Shown here: in pieces, positions 39,548 to 51,905 of the stretch
Layout: the number at the start of each line of letters is the position of its first letter
Numbering within the stretch: position 1 is the stretch's first letter
Source: Lethocerus indicus
Lineage: Eukaryota > Arthropoda > Insecta > Hemiptera > Belostomatidae
Assembly (NCBI GenBank): GCA_019843655.1
Contig: JACDQD010000105.1
Span: forward strand, 6,262,001 to 6,326,000
Direction: 5' to 3'
Length of the DNA stretch: 64,000 nucleotides
Program-made: the position numbers and the translations under genes
Notes under the pieces: generated by a model
Seen by the model: the letters and a program-made list of their open reading frames with translations, nothing else
What the model was told of the DNA's origin: nothing
Database searches by the model: none

Positions 39548-40350
39548 AATAACCGTTTTAGCACTGATGGAAAACTAGGAGTCTTCTCTTAGGAAAACAA
39601 TTACTGTAAGCTAAACTGAACACTATATTGTTGGTGAAGTAAATCTACGCCAAATAAGTGCTAAGTAAGAGTTTACTTTTTCATTTCCAAACAAAATTAC
39701 CAAATACTAAAGTTATTTTGAAAAGCCTAGGAATATAAAAATCTCAGATAATAACAGGATAAACCAAAAGATTAATAGCCTACAAGATTGGATATTTGGT
39801 CCGATTAAGAAGCTCATGAAAATAAAAATGCAAGGTCTCAATAAATCCTACGCGTCCAAAGTTCAATCAAAGAAAATGAAACACGATAAATGGCACAAGT
39901 AAACAGATTAATTACACACACACATATTACATACATACTATTGCTTTAGGGAGAAGAATGTGTTTAAAAACCTCCAGGCTAAAAATATTCCCCGATTTTG
40001 AAATTTCGAGACGGATGAATGGATGTAGAGGCGGTGGCAGTAGTGGCGGTAGTGGAATTGTTGAAATTCCGTCGTCGCATAAAATTATGACGCATCACAA
40101 AAAATTAATGAACCGACAAAAATTTCGTTCCCGAAGCGACACCGATGACTGATGATCACAATATCCGCCCCGGCCGGGTTTAAATTCGGTAACAATTTCC
40201 AGAAATGTCGTTTAGCCTGATTAGGGACGGGGGCCCGACTCTAAGCGGGCCCACCACTTTGTTAATGAATATAATATTTATTTGCTATTGCCGTTTCGTG
40301 CCGTCAATCAGAGCGGCGCTGACAGGGGCAGCGCTATTCTCGCCTCCGCC

Positions 40351-40379
40351 TGTAAACAGGACAGTTTATCTTGTTTACA
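40351..40379. promoter_or_regulatory. Inverted forkhead pair around a GATA site
   Basis: TGTAAACA (40351-40358) and TGTTTACA (40372-40379) are full forkhead consensus sites facing each other. TTTATCT (40365-40371), a GATA site read on the minus strand, lies between them. The block around it (40180-40450) is CpG-dense with AATTA cores and is typical of an enhancer. Adjacent forkhead and GATA sites are common in gut and blood enhancers of animals. Site identity is seen; function is inference. Confidence 0.4.
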
Positions 40380-40936
40380 CCTAGTGACAGATATCGCCCG
40401 GCACTCGAACCGCCTATTTATAAAACTTAACAAAACGGAAAACTGGCCCCTTAATTGAGCCCGCAGCTTCGGCTGATATTTAAATACATCATGACACTTC
40501 CGGAACGGTTGAAAATGAATCGGAAAACTCCAAACCGGAATTCACTCGGAGAACGGCTAATTTATTTTCCGCCTACCCTATGTTATAACTGCAATTGTTT
40601 TAAGTATCGTCCTGACATGATGAAGAAATCACCCACTGGTGACACTTTTTTGACTTTAACTCGAATTCGCATTCTCGTCCAATTATTTTAATAAAGCGTT
40701 AAATGAATTGGCCAGAATTGGCGGTTACATTCGTGAGTAGAAATTAAAACGAATCAATCATTTTGCATATTTATAAAAAGAATGCATACATTTTCTTTTC
40801 TTTGAGGTGGTACCCCATCTTCCACTCGACGTCAAAACTTTCAAGGTAAAATATTCCGGAACGAAACAGCCCCGCCGTATTTATTCGATCGGGAATTATA
40901 TTTGCGGGAACCAATTAATTCTGGTTGGCTCGAGAG

Positions 40937-40975
40937 TGGAGGGAGAGAGAGAGAGAGAGAGAGGGAGGGTGGTAG
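40937..40975 (+). repeat. (GA)n-(GGGA)n microsatellite
   Basis: A clean GA array of about 10 units flanked by GGGA units. Confidence 0.95.
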
Positions 40976-42970
40976 GGAGGGATGGCTGGGAGCGAAAGGG
41001 ATAAATGTAAATTTCATTAGCGGGTGACGCCGGAGGCCAAGTCGTAAAGCCTTCCTGAATATTTTGTTGGCGATAAAGAAAAACCCTCGACACTAAGCGA
41101 TCCTATCTCCTTTACAAGCGAAAAAAAAGGGAACTCGCTCAACCGGTATCGGTATAAATAATTTATTCCCCCGCCCAATACATACGCCCTCGTGTTTGAT
41201 CCTGGCCCAGACGACAGTTTTCCGCTTTCCCCCGTCGTTTGTCAGCGAGCAAAGAAACCCTTTTATCATCAATCCTGTGACTTTCCGTTCGGCCTTAAAC
41301 TATCCATTAATAGAAAACGATTCAACAGAGTGATGTAACGTTGCAGACACATTGCTTATGCCGGTAAGGCGTAAGGGCCAGCCACACCCATATTATTAAT
41401 GTTCTTTTTTTAAAAGCTGTATTCAAATATTTTATATCCGACTACTGCGACGAAAATAACACTGGCGGCATCTTTAGAATTATCAATAACCTTTCAACTC
41501 AAGGATAAGATTCGTTACTACTCGTTCTTAATACTAATATTTATAATAACACGCCTTAATATTAGTAAAAAATATTGAGAATATATAAAGTATTTGACAT
41601 GTTGGTTTGGAATGTGACCACTCTGCGAATGATCACTCAACGAGAGGGTGTACTAACTGCACTCGATGATTAACATAACCTGCGAATATGAAAAGTTGGA
41701 GTATAATATCCAACGAGTTTAATTCCCACTGCAATTGTATGCTTGGGTCTTATATTTTCTGGACTTCGCAATTAAATATTAACGCTATTTTCGAAACCGA
41801 AAGTATCGGACGTGTTGGTGGACGTGTTAACAGTAAAGTTGTCAACAAGAATGTTCGGCATCAGATTCTCCTTTTTCAGCTAATATCGTACTTTGTACAT
41901 CTCAGTTCGTATTTTCCATTACCCAATTCGTTTAGAAGTTTTACTAATACTTGTCTCGGTACGGCGGCTCGATAAATAACGTCGTAAACAGTCGATAAGA
42001 GCCGGTTATATTGTGTCAATTGAGATAACATCGCATTACCCTCGATATTCTATCCGGCGTATTTAAGTTGTTCGTAATTGATGATCCTAATTGTTCCGTA
42101 ATAAATCGTCGCCGTCCGGCCTAATGTTCCCGGTCATTTGAATTAAGTCGATGTTTTTCCGGCCCAGTTTTGGTTACAGATTCTTCGAAATCATCGAGAT
42201 CGGAAATTCTTATTCCAAGAAATAATAACGGGGGAAGGGGAGCCTGATTTACCTGCGGATGAGAAAACAGGAAACGAGAAATATAAAGCCGAAATTTTCA
42301 GGCCGGGTGAGGAGAGGGGAAAATCGTAAAATAAAAATGAAATAAAATTTATAAAGCGTTCTACGGGAACGCCGTTCCGGCCCCGACTAGACGACAAGAG
42401 ACAAAAACAAGTTAAAAACTTCCACGACGACATCCTCCCTCGGAAAATTACGAATATAGCCCAATTTTTTAACGTAAAACTAAAAAAGAAGTCGTGAAAA
42501 TTTTTATGGACATTACCGGTTTTAGCGATCGCCATTAGCATCCCGGATCGTAAACAGGAGCGAGGGTGGTGAAGGGAGAAGGAAGGATGAGAGGAGGGGG
42601 GGAGGGTTACTGTCGGAACCTATAAATTATCCTCAATTGCCTCGACTAGAAAAAGGGACTTAATGGAATTGGGAGCTTTATTTCGGACTCTGGGACTACT
42701 TTCCGTCCTAAAAACCCTGAGGACGATCCGACGTCAAAACAACTGTTCTCCACACCCCCGCGCTCGGTATTCTCCTCTACCCGGCAAAAAGGTACAAATT
42801 GGATAGCGCCTAATGGATTCCGCCACTAATTGGTTACGGGAACGCCCGAAAGTGAAACAAGGTAATGCGGCAAATATATTTCCCGACCATCGATATGACC
42901 GTCGACGAGTACTGAACTGAATTTTCACGGAATAATATTGCCATAAAGTTCCGGGACGTTTGTACAGCGA

Positions 42971-42997
42971 TAAGCAACATGAATCTCATGTTGCTTA
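42971..42997. repeat. Perfect 12-bp hairpin with 3-base loop
   Basis: TAAGCAACATGA and TCATGTTGCTTA flank ATC. A third partial copy, ATGATGTTGCATA, follows at 42999, so the sequence may have arisen by template switching. The stem is too short for a microRNA precursor. Confidence 0.7.
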
Positions 42998-43134
42998 ATG
43001 ATGTTGCATAATATTGTAAGCCCTTACAAAAGGAAATTCACTTCTGAATAATTTTCTCGAGACATTTGAGTTCCAGTAATACATTCAAACTACCTCGTAA
43101 AAGTTTCCCTAACAAAGATTCGTTGGGAAGAAAC

Positions 43135-43275
43135 CATAGACAAGAATGAGCCCACGACGAAGACGATCAAATTAGTTCAGAATTTAAGGTTAAATAACCA
43201 GTCGCCAGGCAGTATTGAGAGCGAAACTTTAACAAATGGCACCTATAAGAGAGAGTGAATTAAAAAAATAAATCC
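43135..43275 (+). repeat. R2 dispersed repeat, copy B
   Basis: It shares ATTAGTTCAGAATTTAAGG, GTCGCCAGGCAGTATTGAGA, GCGAAAC, GAGTGAAT and a terminal AAATAAA with the copy at 31419-31536. A weaker echo (CAGTCACCAGATCGAGTGCG) follows at about 43363. No coding capacity. Confidence 0.55.
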
Positions 43276-46200
43276 TACTTGTAATTGACTATATTTTCAC
43301 ATTAAATGGGAAATTCCGTACGGAATTGGAGTCAAAGTTTAAATATTTTGCCTTGACCAGGTCAGTCACCAGATCGAGTGCGATAGAAATTTCTTCGAAA
43401 TTAAAATAGGCAATATAATTCAAAGGCGACCAATACATTTGTGTTAACAGGCCTACTTTATGAAGAAAATATTATCCCAGAAAGTAATAGACCTATCATA
43501 TCATAATTAATTAAATTCGATCTAAAACAAACAATATTATTGTAATATGTAAGAATAAAATGATTAAAATTCGGGTTGGACAGATACAGATCATACTGTA
43601 GATGTTCGATAAGCCGTTAACAAGGGACGAGTACCGATTTCGAGTTAATGATTGGTCATAAATGTTGGGCTTAAATCAAATTGCTGGAGTGGAGTTGTCC
43701 CGACAGAACTCTCTCTACATTATGCACGGCGCTGGCCCTCCCCATCAATAAGTCGACTCCCCGGCATTAAACTGGCGTTATCACCTCGTACATCACACCC
43801 GACCCCGGACCACCCAACTTTTACCACCGCTTTTCTCCGCACGCCCTCCGACTCCAGTTGATTTTCCCTCGGCCTCCGTTGAATTATTAACACCGATTAT
43901 CGCATTGGGCCCGACACCGGCAACGGATTGTGGACAATACCGACAAAATTGCCATACCTAATCCCGTATTTTTTCTTATATCTATTCAACGGTCTGGTTG
44001 CCGTCAGTGAAAGGTTTGTTCTCGTACTGTCTGGCGAATGGTTCCTTAAAGTGGGTATCTTAACTACTATTAATATAACTTAAAACTTATTATCCCAGTC
44101 ACGCCACGTTACAGCGTTCGCGACGTTGGCAGGAACCTCGCGGAGGGAACACCTCAACCGACTCCGGATATAGTGAATCGCGCTCATCGTACACAGTAAT
44201 AGAGCAAATGTATTTATTTGTATATTTCAGACGGTTTATGGTACCTAGACCGCTGCGGGAAAGGAAATGTTATTGGGCCACGGTTTAATTTATTCCGTTC
44301 TAGACGGACGGAATGATACGAGGATACAGAAACGGAGATAATTAACCGGATTCTACAGTTTATGTAACTTGAAGATAACGAGTACCTTGAAATAATGATC
44401 TGGGACTTATCTTATCGATAGGCTGAATCCTGCCGAGCAGCTCCATTTTATCTTAATGGACAATATTACGGTTGGTATTAATCAACGCCGTTTCCTGCCG
44501 GTTGACGGCTATATTATACGAGTGTGACGGGCAAAAAATAACCATAAGGTTTAAAACCAATTACCGAGATGACCTATGTCTTTACGACACGATAATGAAA
44601 TAGGAACGATTTTTAATTTAAAAGAGGAAACCGAAAACTAGACCGAATCATCGGTTCGAATATAAATTTCATATGTAATAAATTTGGTAGCGATATTTAA
44701 ACAATCCGCTCAATATTATATGTTATTAAAAAACAGTTTAAGGAGACGGAGTTTTCTTTTTCCGGGGGTATTCAAAGTGTTAAATGGGGCCTGGGACTGG
44801 GACAGCGTCAGGTGATCTATCGCCACTTCTTCTCTGTCGGATCATCAACTCTCCTTTTTGCCCCTATATTTATCAATATCCCCGCGCTGTGATCATCCCG
44901 AGAGGCTCGCCTCCGTCCCCAATTTAGAAACCCGAAAAGATTTTCTCATTTGGATTAGTCCGTATCAGCAGAACGCTTCTAGTTTAGGTTGAATATAATT
45001 AGTTGCGGGAGTTTTGTTTCGTATTTTACCAGCTTTTTGTCAAACTTGGCTTTTGATTATGAATTGTCAAAAGTAGCAAATGTTCTGTTGTCAGGCCGGT
45101 TTGGGCATTTAAACGACTGCAGTCGATAGACACACATTATAATTATTAGTGGAATAATATCGTATCAATATAGGATATATTGTACAATATCGAAGAGGGA
45201 TAAGTATAAATATAAATAATTAATATCTACGTCTCATTTAAATTAAAGGCTTAATTGTAGTTATACTGGAATGCCTAGCTTCAAATCGATCATATATAAA
45301 TACAGTTAGAATATTTTAAAGTTACTAATCAAATTAGACAAATTAACGAAATCTAACCGGTTGATGATGGAAAATAAATCTAAATTTTTAATTTACCGCG
45401 ACACGTATGGAAAAAAAACCGAATAAAATGGAATCAGAGAAATTATAAATAGGCTACTTACGCAAGAGCGACAACTGAGTTGAGCCAAGGCAATAACTCA
45501 CCTGAAAAAGAGCAGAAAAATTAATATCAGTACGGAATTAGAACTGTCGCGGCCGACTTTGTCGTGCGGAGTCGGAAAAATGTCGGACTACATTATTCGC
45601 AGTGCATTTCGGACTTTAAATCTTTCCACACTGCGCTACCCACTGATTTATAGAATTTGCACAAAGCGTGATTTAGTTCACGAGTAGGTGTATAAGATAA
45701 AATCTGAACCTACTTGTTACGGGGGCATGCGAAAGTTTTGATATTATAAATCTTTCGACATCAGTCGTCTGTGATCTTTTCTAAGTTAGAAAGCACTCGT
45801 CTTCTCGCCATCATCAGTGATACAGTGAGAATTCATCGGGCTACGGTATTTTTTTTACTAACCGTTTTATGACAACTATAAAACTCAATAAGCGACATTG
45901 ACGTTCGAGTAGCACTATTAATAATAAAGAGTAACGGAGGAGAACCCACTGGTTTTCCCCCTTTTTCCCATTTATCAGGAGAACTCACCTGAGAATTAGA
46001 ATTAGAACTGAGCAGAATTTTTAGCTGCGGGAGCAGTTTCTGGGACTAATGTTCGGGCAAAAAATATAAAACTCCGAGCGTTTAATGTAAAATATGAAAG
46101 CACGCGCTCAATTAGCCGTACAAAATGGGGAAGATCGTCACGGTCAGTTGCCTCGCGCAGAACACCCGGCCAACAACAGAATGCCTCGCACAATGTCCAA

Positions 46201-49200
46201 TTAGAATTCAACGCCACTTTATCCTCTTTATAACTGGCCAAAATCGTGCCTTAACACTTGAGTAAGTGGTTATTTATAGGGCACTTCCTACAGTTCTCCA
46301 GGTCGCGGAATTAGAAGGAGCAAAGAGAGGGGATTATTCATATTGGAAGCTCATTGAGCCTGTTGTTTGTGGTAGTTGTTTTGTTACTTCACGTAAATTT
46401 GTCGATCGCAGACTAGATACAGACAATTGTACCATATAAACAATTTTTCTTAAGTGGTCCGCCGCTAAATGAGCCACAGTTCGAAACTTATGAAAATATT
46501 AAAACGGGCTCTGTGAACACTTGCTACCGCGTCCTAAAAACGCTTAAACGATGCACAGTTGAAAACTGAGACTTTCCGGGCAGCAAAATCGTTGCAATCT
46601 CTCTCAATTGAGTCCCTCTTCCGCAAATTAATCAACGTGAAGGGTTTTGTTTTGTTTTCCACACACCCCCCCCCACACAGCCTTATTCACAGCCTAAGCC
46701 TATCCGCGAATGCCCGCTTTTTTGGGGTCCTCGGGGTCCGGGTCAAATAAAGCCCCGTCGGAGCCCTTTTGTGGGCCGAAAACTTTGGCTTCGGCAATTA
46801 TAAAAAAACAAGGCGCTAAACGAAAGCCGGTTCCTCGGCGCGGTCCCTCGGCCAAAACTAATTAAAATCGTTCGCCGCCAGCTTTTTATGACAAAAAAAT
46901 AAAGGGGAACGGTGGGGAGGGGTGTTTCCAGCGGACAAAATGGGAAATCGACCTCCCCCAAACGTTTGATATAAGATCCGAGTTTGGAGCGATTAAATTT
47001 TATGACTCTGTATATTTGTCGGCAGGCCGCCATTTTGTTAATTGCCTCGGTTGTTATTTTTTGGGTTCTGTCAGCCATTCTCAAAGTTTCACGCATGACT
47101 TCAAACCTATTTCTATATACAGCGGTAACATGTTGTGACATGCTAGAAAGTTCTCGACGCGGATTCTACGTTTGACGCACGTGGACAACGGATTGCGGAA
47201 ATGTACGAAATGAATCACATCTAACTTCCTCAGTTGCAGCTGAGGGACCGGCCTTGTTATGTTGTTATGAATTAAATATTTCTCGAGTTCCTGGTGGTAA
47301 TAAATCTCAAACAATAAGGAGCAGCAGATCAAGCGAATGCAAATTTGAACTGATTGCAATAAGAAATCAAATAACCGTAATTTCTCTAACTCTTGCAAAC
47401 CCTTTTATAAATTATCAAACCACAGTCGTGCAGTCCTAGGAGCGTTTAGTATTGCAAACGAGTGTTTACTATAAAATTCTGGCGATTAATAGGAACATTA
47501 TGAACAGTTATGTAGAACTATACATTTATTATTTGTAAAAATAAACCTGTAACCATTAACGTGCCACTAGGACTATTGTAGTTAGCGTCGTAAAAAAAAG
47601 ATATGGACAATGGAGGCTGAAGGTGTATGAAAACGCGTTTTGATTTAAGCTATGAGTTTTAAAACAGTTTCAGGGAGGATATAGTACCAGGTTGGGCCAC
47701 TATGTGTAATGAAAAATTAATTTGTTTCTGTGTACAGAGGTAGGGGGGAGGTTGACCACTCGAGTCGAAATTCAATTTAGCGACCCTGAGGCTACCCGAC
47801 CTCATCTATACTGGTTGGCATTAGTGAAAAAGTTTCGCTCTAAAACTGCTCTGAGACTGGTTCTTAAAATCACGGTCCGAACTAATTTATTTCCCCTTTA
47901 TCATTTTTTCAAACTATGGTTTCTTTATTTCTTTATCATTTATCTATTAGTTTTTACCGCTAGTTTCACCCAGCGAATCTTTGTTACCTAAATTTTATCT
48001 TGGATTCCTGTCCCACCACGATTGTCTACCGACGGCGGAAGAAACATCACAGTAGCCTTTTTCTTTTTTTGAAAATGTGCGGAGGCGAGGATTGGCCTTT
48101 GCCGACCTGGTTCATCCAAAGACACCTGCCATTCAAACGGCTAATATTTTTTATGTCGACCAGTCAGATAAAAAGGCTAACCTAACAAATTAATTTTATT
48201 AAAGATTTATAAAGACGCAGCCCTAATGGTCTGTTTAGTATTACCAATGTTAGCTATGTTAGTGCGGTAACAATGATGACAGGATTCGTACCTCAGTACT
48301 ACTGGAATGGTACTGACGATGGTGAAACCCTAAAAGCGGTCTAGGTTCAAGATCAAAAGATAAAGGATTGGAGACAGAACACGGCTCCGGACGCATATAA
48401 TCGTATTACAATTGTCGCTTTTGAACGTCGCCCGTATCTTTAATCTTCTTAGAATTAATATCTCAGCGGTAATTAAACCGAAACCGAACATCCGACGGCG
48501 AACTCAGGATTTCCCGAAGCGTGAGAACATGTTACAGTAGTGGTACTACAACCTGACTAGGTATAGTCTTCAGAGCCTAGGTCTGGGGGACCGCCGAAAA
48601 CGCGTTAAATTTTGTAACGAATTAAGCGACCGGCGAGAGTGGGGCCATCCATTAAACGGGCGGGATGCGGTAGGCAAAATTATATTAATCTGACAACAAC
48701 CCTCTCTTTCGCCCCGAGAGTACGCGGGATGACTCCCACCTCCCCCCTAAGTACTCGCCCCCCCTTCTAATTAGGTAAAACGGTATAACTGGTAAAATGG
48801 TAACCGGCCAACAAACGTGTAACAAACAGTGTCGGGGGGAACTTGATTTATGGTCGGGTTCTTCTCAACCTCGGCACCGGGTTTTCGATTTGGACGCGAT
48901 GCTCATTAGGTAAAAACCCGTCGCCCCGACCGACCGACGACGTGAACATAAATTCACGCCGCTAGGAAAACTGAAGTGAATTCTGCCACGAAAGGTCGTG
49001 CCTTCGAGCTCGGCTGAAATGTGTACGAACGGCCCGCGCCACAGTCTCGATAGCGGTTTTGGCCCTCGTGTCTGTGTAAAATGCGCGAATGATTAAGAAG
49101 GGCTCTATCGTAACCTACATATTTGTTATTAACATCCAAATAATATTAATATGTAATATCCGCGGAGAAATTTTTTTGCAATCCCGATGAATAAATATTG

Positions 49201-51189
49201 CTTGGATAACTACTCTTTTTACATTTTCTTATCACTAGGAAACAATTTCGCTTGAAGATTTACAGATTCAATTCTTGTTCCCTACTAGATCCTAATTAAT
49301 AGTATAATAGTCCTGATAAAATAATTATTTATTTATTTCCAGTACAAGATGGGATACAAAAAATAAAATTAAAATTTAGAAAAATTCAATTTAAGAAGTA
49401 GTACAGGATGTTAGTATTAATACCATAATATACAGAATAACAAACAACAGAGGACACTCCATACCAATTAGGACTTTCTGAAATTACTATTTTTGTCTCT
49501 TTGAGCGACCGTTTGTATTAACTAGGTCTATTTTGGGGCGAAGGCCTTAAATATATTAGTCCCTCTACATGAACAGATGTCTGGTAATAATTTTGTTTCA
49601 GTACAGAAAGGTCCTAAGCAGTATTCTATCCGAATTATTTATAACCTCAAGCGATAAATCGTAATAATATTTATCGAACGACTAAGCCGATGTTAAAGTT
49701 TCTCCTTCGGCCACCCTTCAGTTTCTGTCCGTGTGGTGGGGGTGGGTCCACCCCCGGTGGAGGTTAAAGGGCGGCAGTACATAAAGCCCCGGGCCCGGTG
49801 GATTTATGACCACGGCTCACCTAGATTAACACACGGGGCTTATGCCCATTTCAACTGTTTAACTTTACAATTAAATCAACCCATTTCTCACTCCCCCCCC
49901 CCGGCCATCACCGATCGTTAAACTCACTTCCGGTGGGCCACCTGTTCGTTCGGTTTTCGGGAATTACTGTCAACTGCAGTTCGGATTAAAATGGACTGCA
50001 GAGAGAGGGGGGGGCTTGTAAAACACCGCTCATAATTCACCGGCCCTATTCGACTCTCCTACGCTAAAGCCTTCGTTACGTTGCTTACTTTGTCACTGCA
50101 ATTAATTTAGTCCCCCGTTCGTTTGAAATTTAAATTAAACCGAGTAAAATGGCCGAATAACTGGACTAATTGTGATGAACCCACCCCCGGACCAACCCTT
50201 TTCACGTAAAGGATTTAGAACAAAATAGATGCTCGCTCAACGTGTTATATATTGAAAAAATATATATCCACGCTAGCACTGCTGAAACTACATCTTTATT
50301 AACCGGGAAACGAACCCGTAAGAGCAATTCAGTGCGGGGTTGAACTTATCGAGTGAGGTATCCAGCGCCCGATTAATATTGACTTTACACTCCTACCGTC
50401 ACTACATTTCACACGAATGATAAATTAGTGTAACTCAATATAGCGAATATAAGTAACTCTAAAAACGGTGATAGTAATGAATACTTTTGTTTTTCTTAAA
50501 TTTAATAGCAAGAAATAAGCGATTGAGGTGGAACGGCGAGAGAAGGTAAGGTGGCGGGGGCCGCGAGATGAGGACGAGCTCGGCTGGATATATGGCCGCC
50601 GTCTGTTTGGCAAATCAAACGTTTAACGACGCGGGGACAAGCAAAAGCACTCAAGGCGGGCAGCCCTACCACGACCCGACAACTAAATATATATCGGCCA
50701 CTACCTATTTGGATTTGGTGCATACCTCGGAATGACAACATTAAAATAGAAGTTAACTCCCGGCCGGAGCCAAAGTGTATTTCTGGACCGATAAAGTTGC
50801 GAAATATCGACACCGTAGTGTCGGGGGGGGGCAATAAAACAGGAGTCACATTAATAAATTCTCTGCCTCGTCCATACAGTATCTGTTTCAACGGTTTAGA
50901 ATTTAATTACTCCTCGCCATGCAGTATTCCACCTTGCCAGTGTAGTCAGTTACCGACCGCAGACAGGAATGCTACTGACAATGGTATAGCCTAGACCTAA
51001 ATAGCCCGATTTAGACCATCTATTTATACTTTTCGACAATAATTAATTGAGTTTAGAATACTCGATAGCGGCTTTAGAAGTCGTGCAAACTGAGGTTTGG
51101 ACGATGCGTCTAAGATCCTAAAATCGTCGGTAATAAATGTGTGGCCGTTACCCGAAGAGGTGTTATCTTCTGTACACCAGTGCTTTGCC
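43276..51189. other. Non-coding stretch, mixed composition
   Basis: CpG-dense blocks lie at about 43680-43930, 46730-47060, 48590-49130, 49700-50170 and 50520-50830. The DNA is AT-rich at 45120-45420 and 49140-49460. A perfect 14-bp palindrome, ATATTGTACAATAT, lies at 45177-45190. The minus frame of 132 codons at 46743-47141 resembles nothing known. TCAGTAC and GTACTGA form a small inverted pair near 48294. No gene is recognised. Confidence 0.5.
47026..47037 (+). promoter_or_regulatory. Full YY1/Pho-type site
   Basis: GCCGCCATTTTG matches the extended YY1 consensus, with the GCCAT core shared by the insect Polycomb recruiter Pho. It is followed by TTAATTG, a homeodomain-type core. A single site is weak evidence for a Polycomb element. 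Confidence 0.3.
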
Positions 51190-51192
51190 TCT

Positions 51193-51232
<40 letters not shown>
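51190..51232 (+). repeat. (TG)n microsatellite
   Basis: About 20 TG units with one early C interruption. It lies 12 bp upstream of the motif cluster at 51244. Confidence 0.97.
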
Positions 51233-51233
<1 letters not shown>

Positions 51234-51243
51234 CTTGTTCGGG

Positions 51244-51296
51244 GGGTCATGGGTGACCCCAAGATGGCCGCCAATTAGGGAAAGGATATGACGTCA
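51244..51296. promoter_or_regulatory. Nuclear-receptor-like palindrome, YY1-like site and CRE
   Basis: GGGTCA (51244-51249) and TGACCC (51254-51259) form an inverted repeat with a 4-base spacer, similar to nuclear-receptor half-sites. AAGATGGCCGCC (51261-51272) is a YY1/Pho-like site with one change from AAGATGGCGGC. TGACGTCA (51289-51296) is a full CRE. Three such motifs in 53 bp suggest a promoter or enhancer; the flanking TG array is often found near open chromatin. Confidence 0.35.
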
Positions 51297-51789
51297 CCGG
51301 GGGACAATACTCCCATTGAGCTCGGGACACCGAAACCAGTCGTCCTAACCCAATCTGTCCTATAGTCGAATATTTGTTCACAACCGTTTCCATTCAAAAT
51401 ATACAGTCGAAATATCGGCTATGTCGTTATCCGACAGAATTGAATCGTGCATAATGGATCAAGTTTCCGATCGTTATTTATAAATTCCAGGAATATTACA
51501 TAAAAAAATAGGGAAGCTAAGACTTTATTAATCATTTTCAGTGGGGTGAAATGATTGAAAAATTACCATTAATCTTAGGAACTCGATTTTATTAACAAAA
51601 AATACTGTAGTAGTTGTTACCTTCTCCATAATTAATGTGCAGTGATCATGCACACCAACAAGCTTCAGAGGACTCACCTAAGTACGGACTTAAATCTACA
51701 GAAGATGTTGGGCAGCCGAAACGAGGGGGCACAGATGATCACAAGAAATACACTACTGAAGTGGTGTGGAATACACTACTCTGCTAGTG

Positions 51790-51905
51790 GTGTCACAATG
51801 GGATAATGAGTATCGACTCAAGGGTTAAACTTCAACTGTAATCGGGATCCTATGAGGGTTAGATTCCCGGTAAAGTAACTCAATCAATCCCGGCTCTAAT
51901 CAATT
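51790..51905 (+). repeat. Possible tRNA-derived SINE relic
   Basis: GGTTAGATTCC at 51857-51867, continuing CCGG, differs from the polymerase III B box (GGTTCGATTCC) by one base. An A-box-like region (ATGAGTATCGACTC) lies about 45 bp upstream. No cloverleaf closes, so it is not a working tRNA gene. Confidence 0.35.

Noticed and set aside
46743..47141. 132-codon minus-strand frame
   Set aside because: It has no recognisable domain, runs across a CpG-dense block with YY1 and homeodomain-like sites, and lacks splice or start support.
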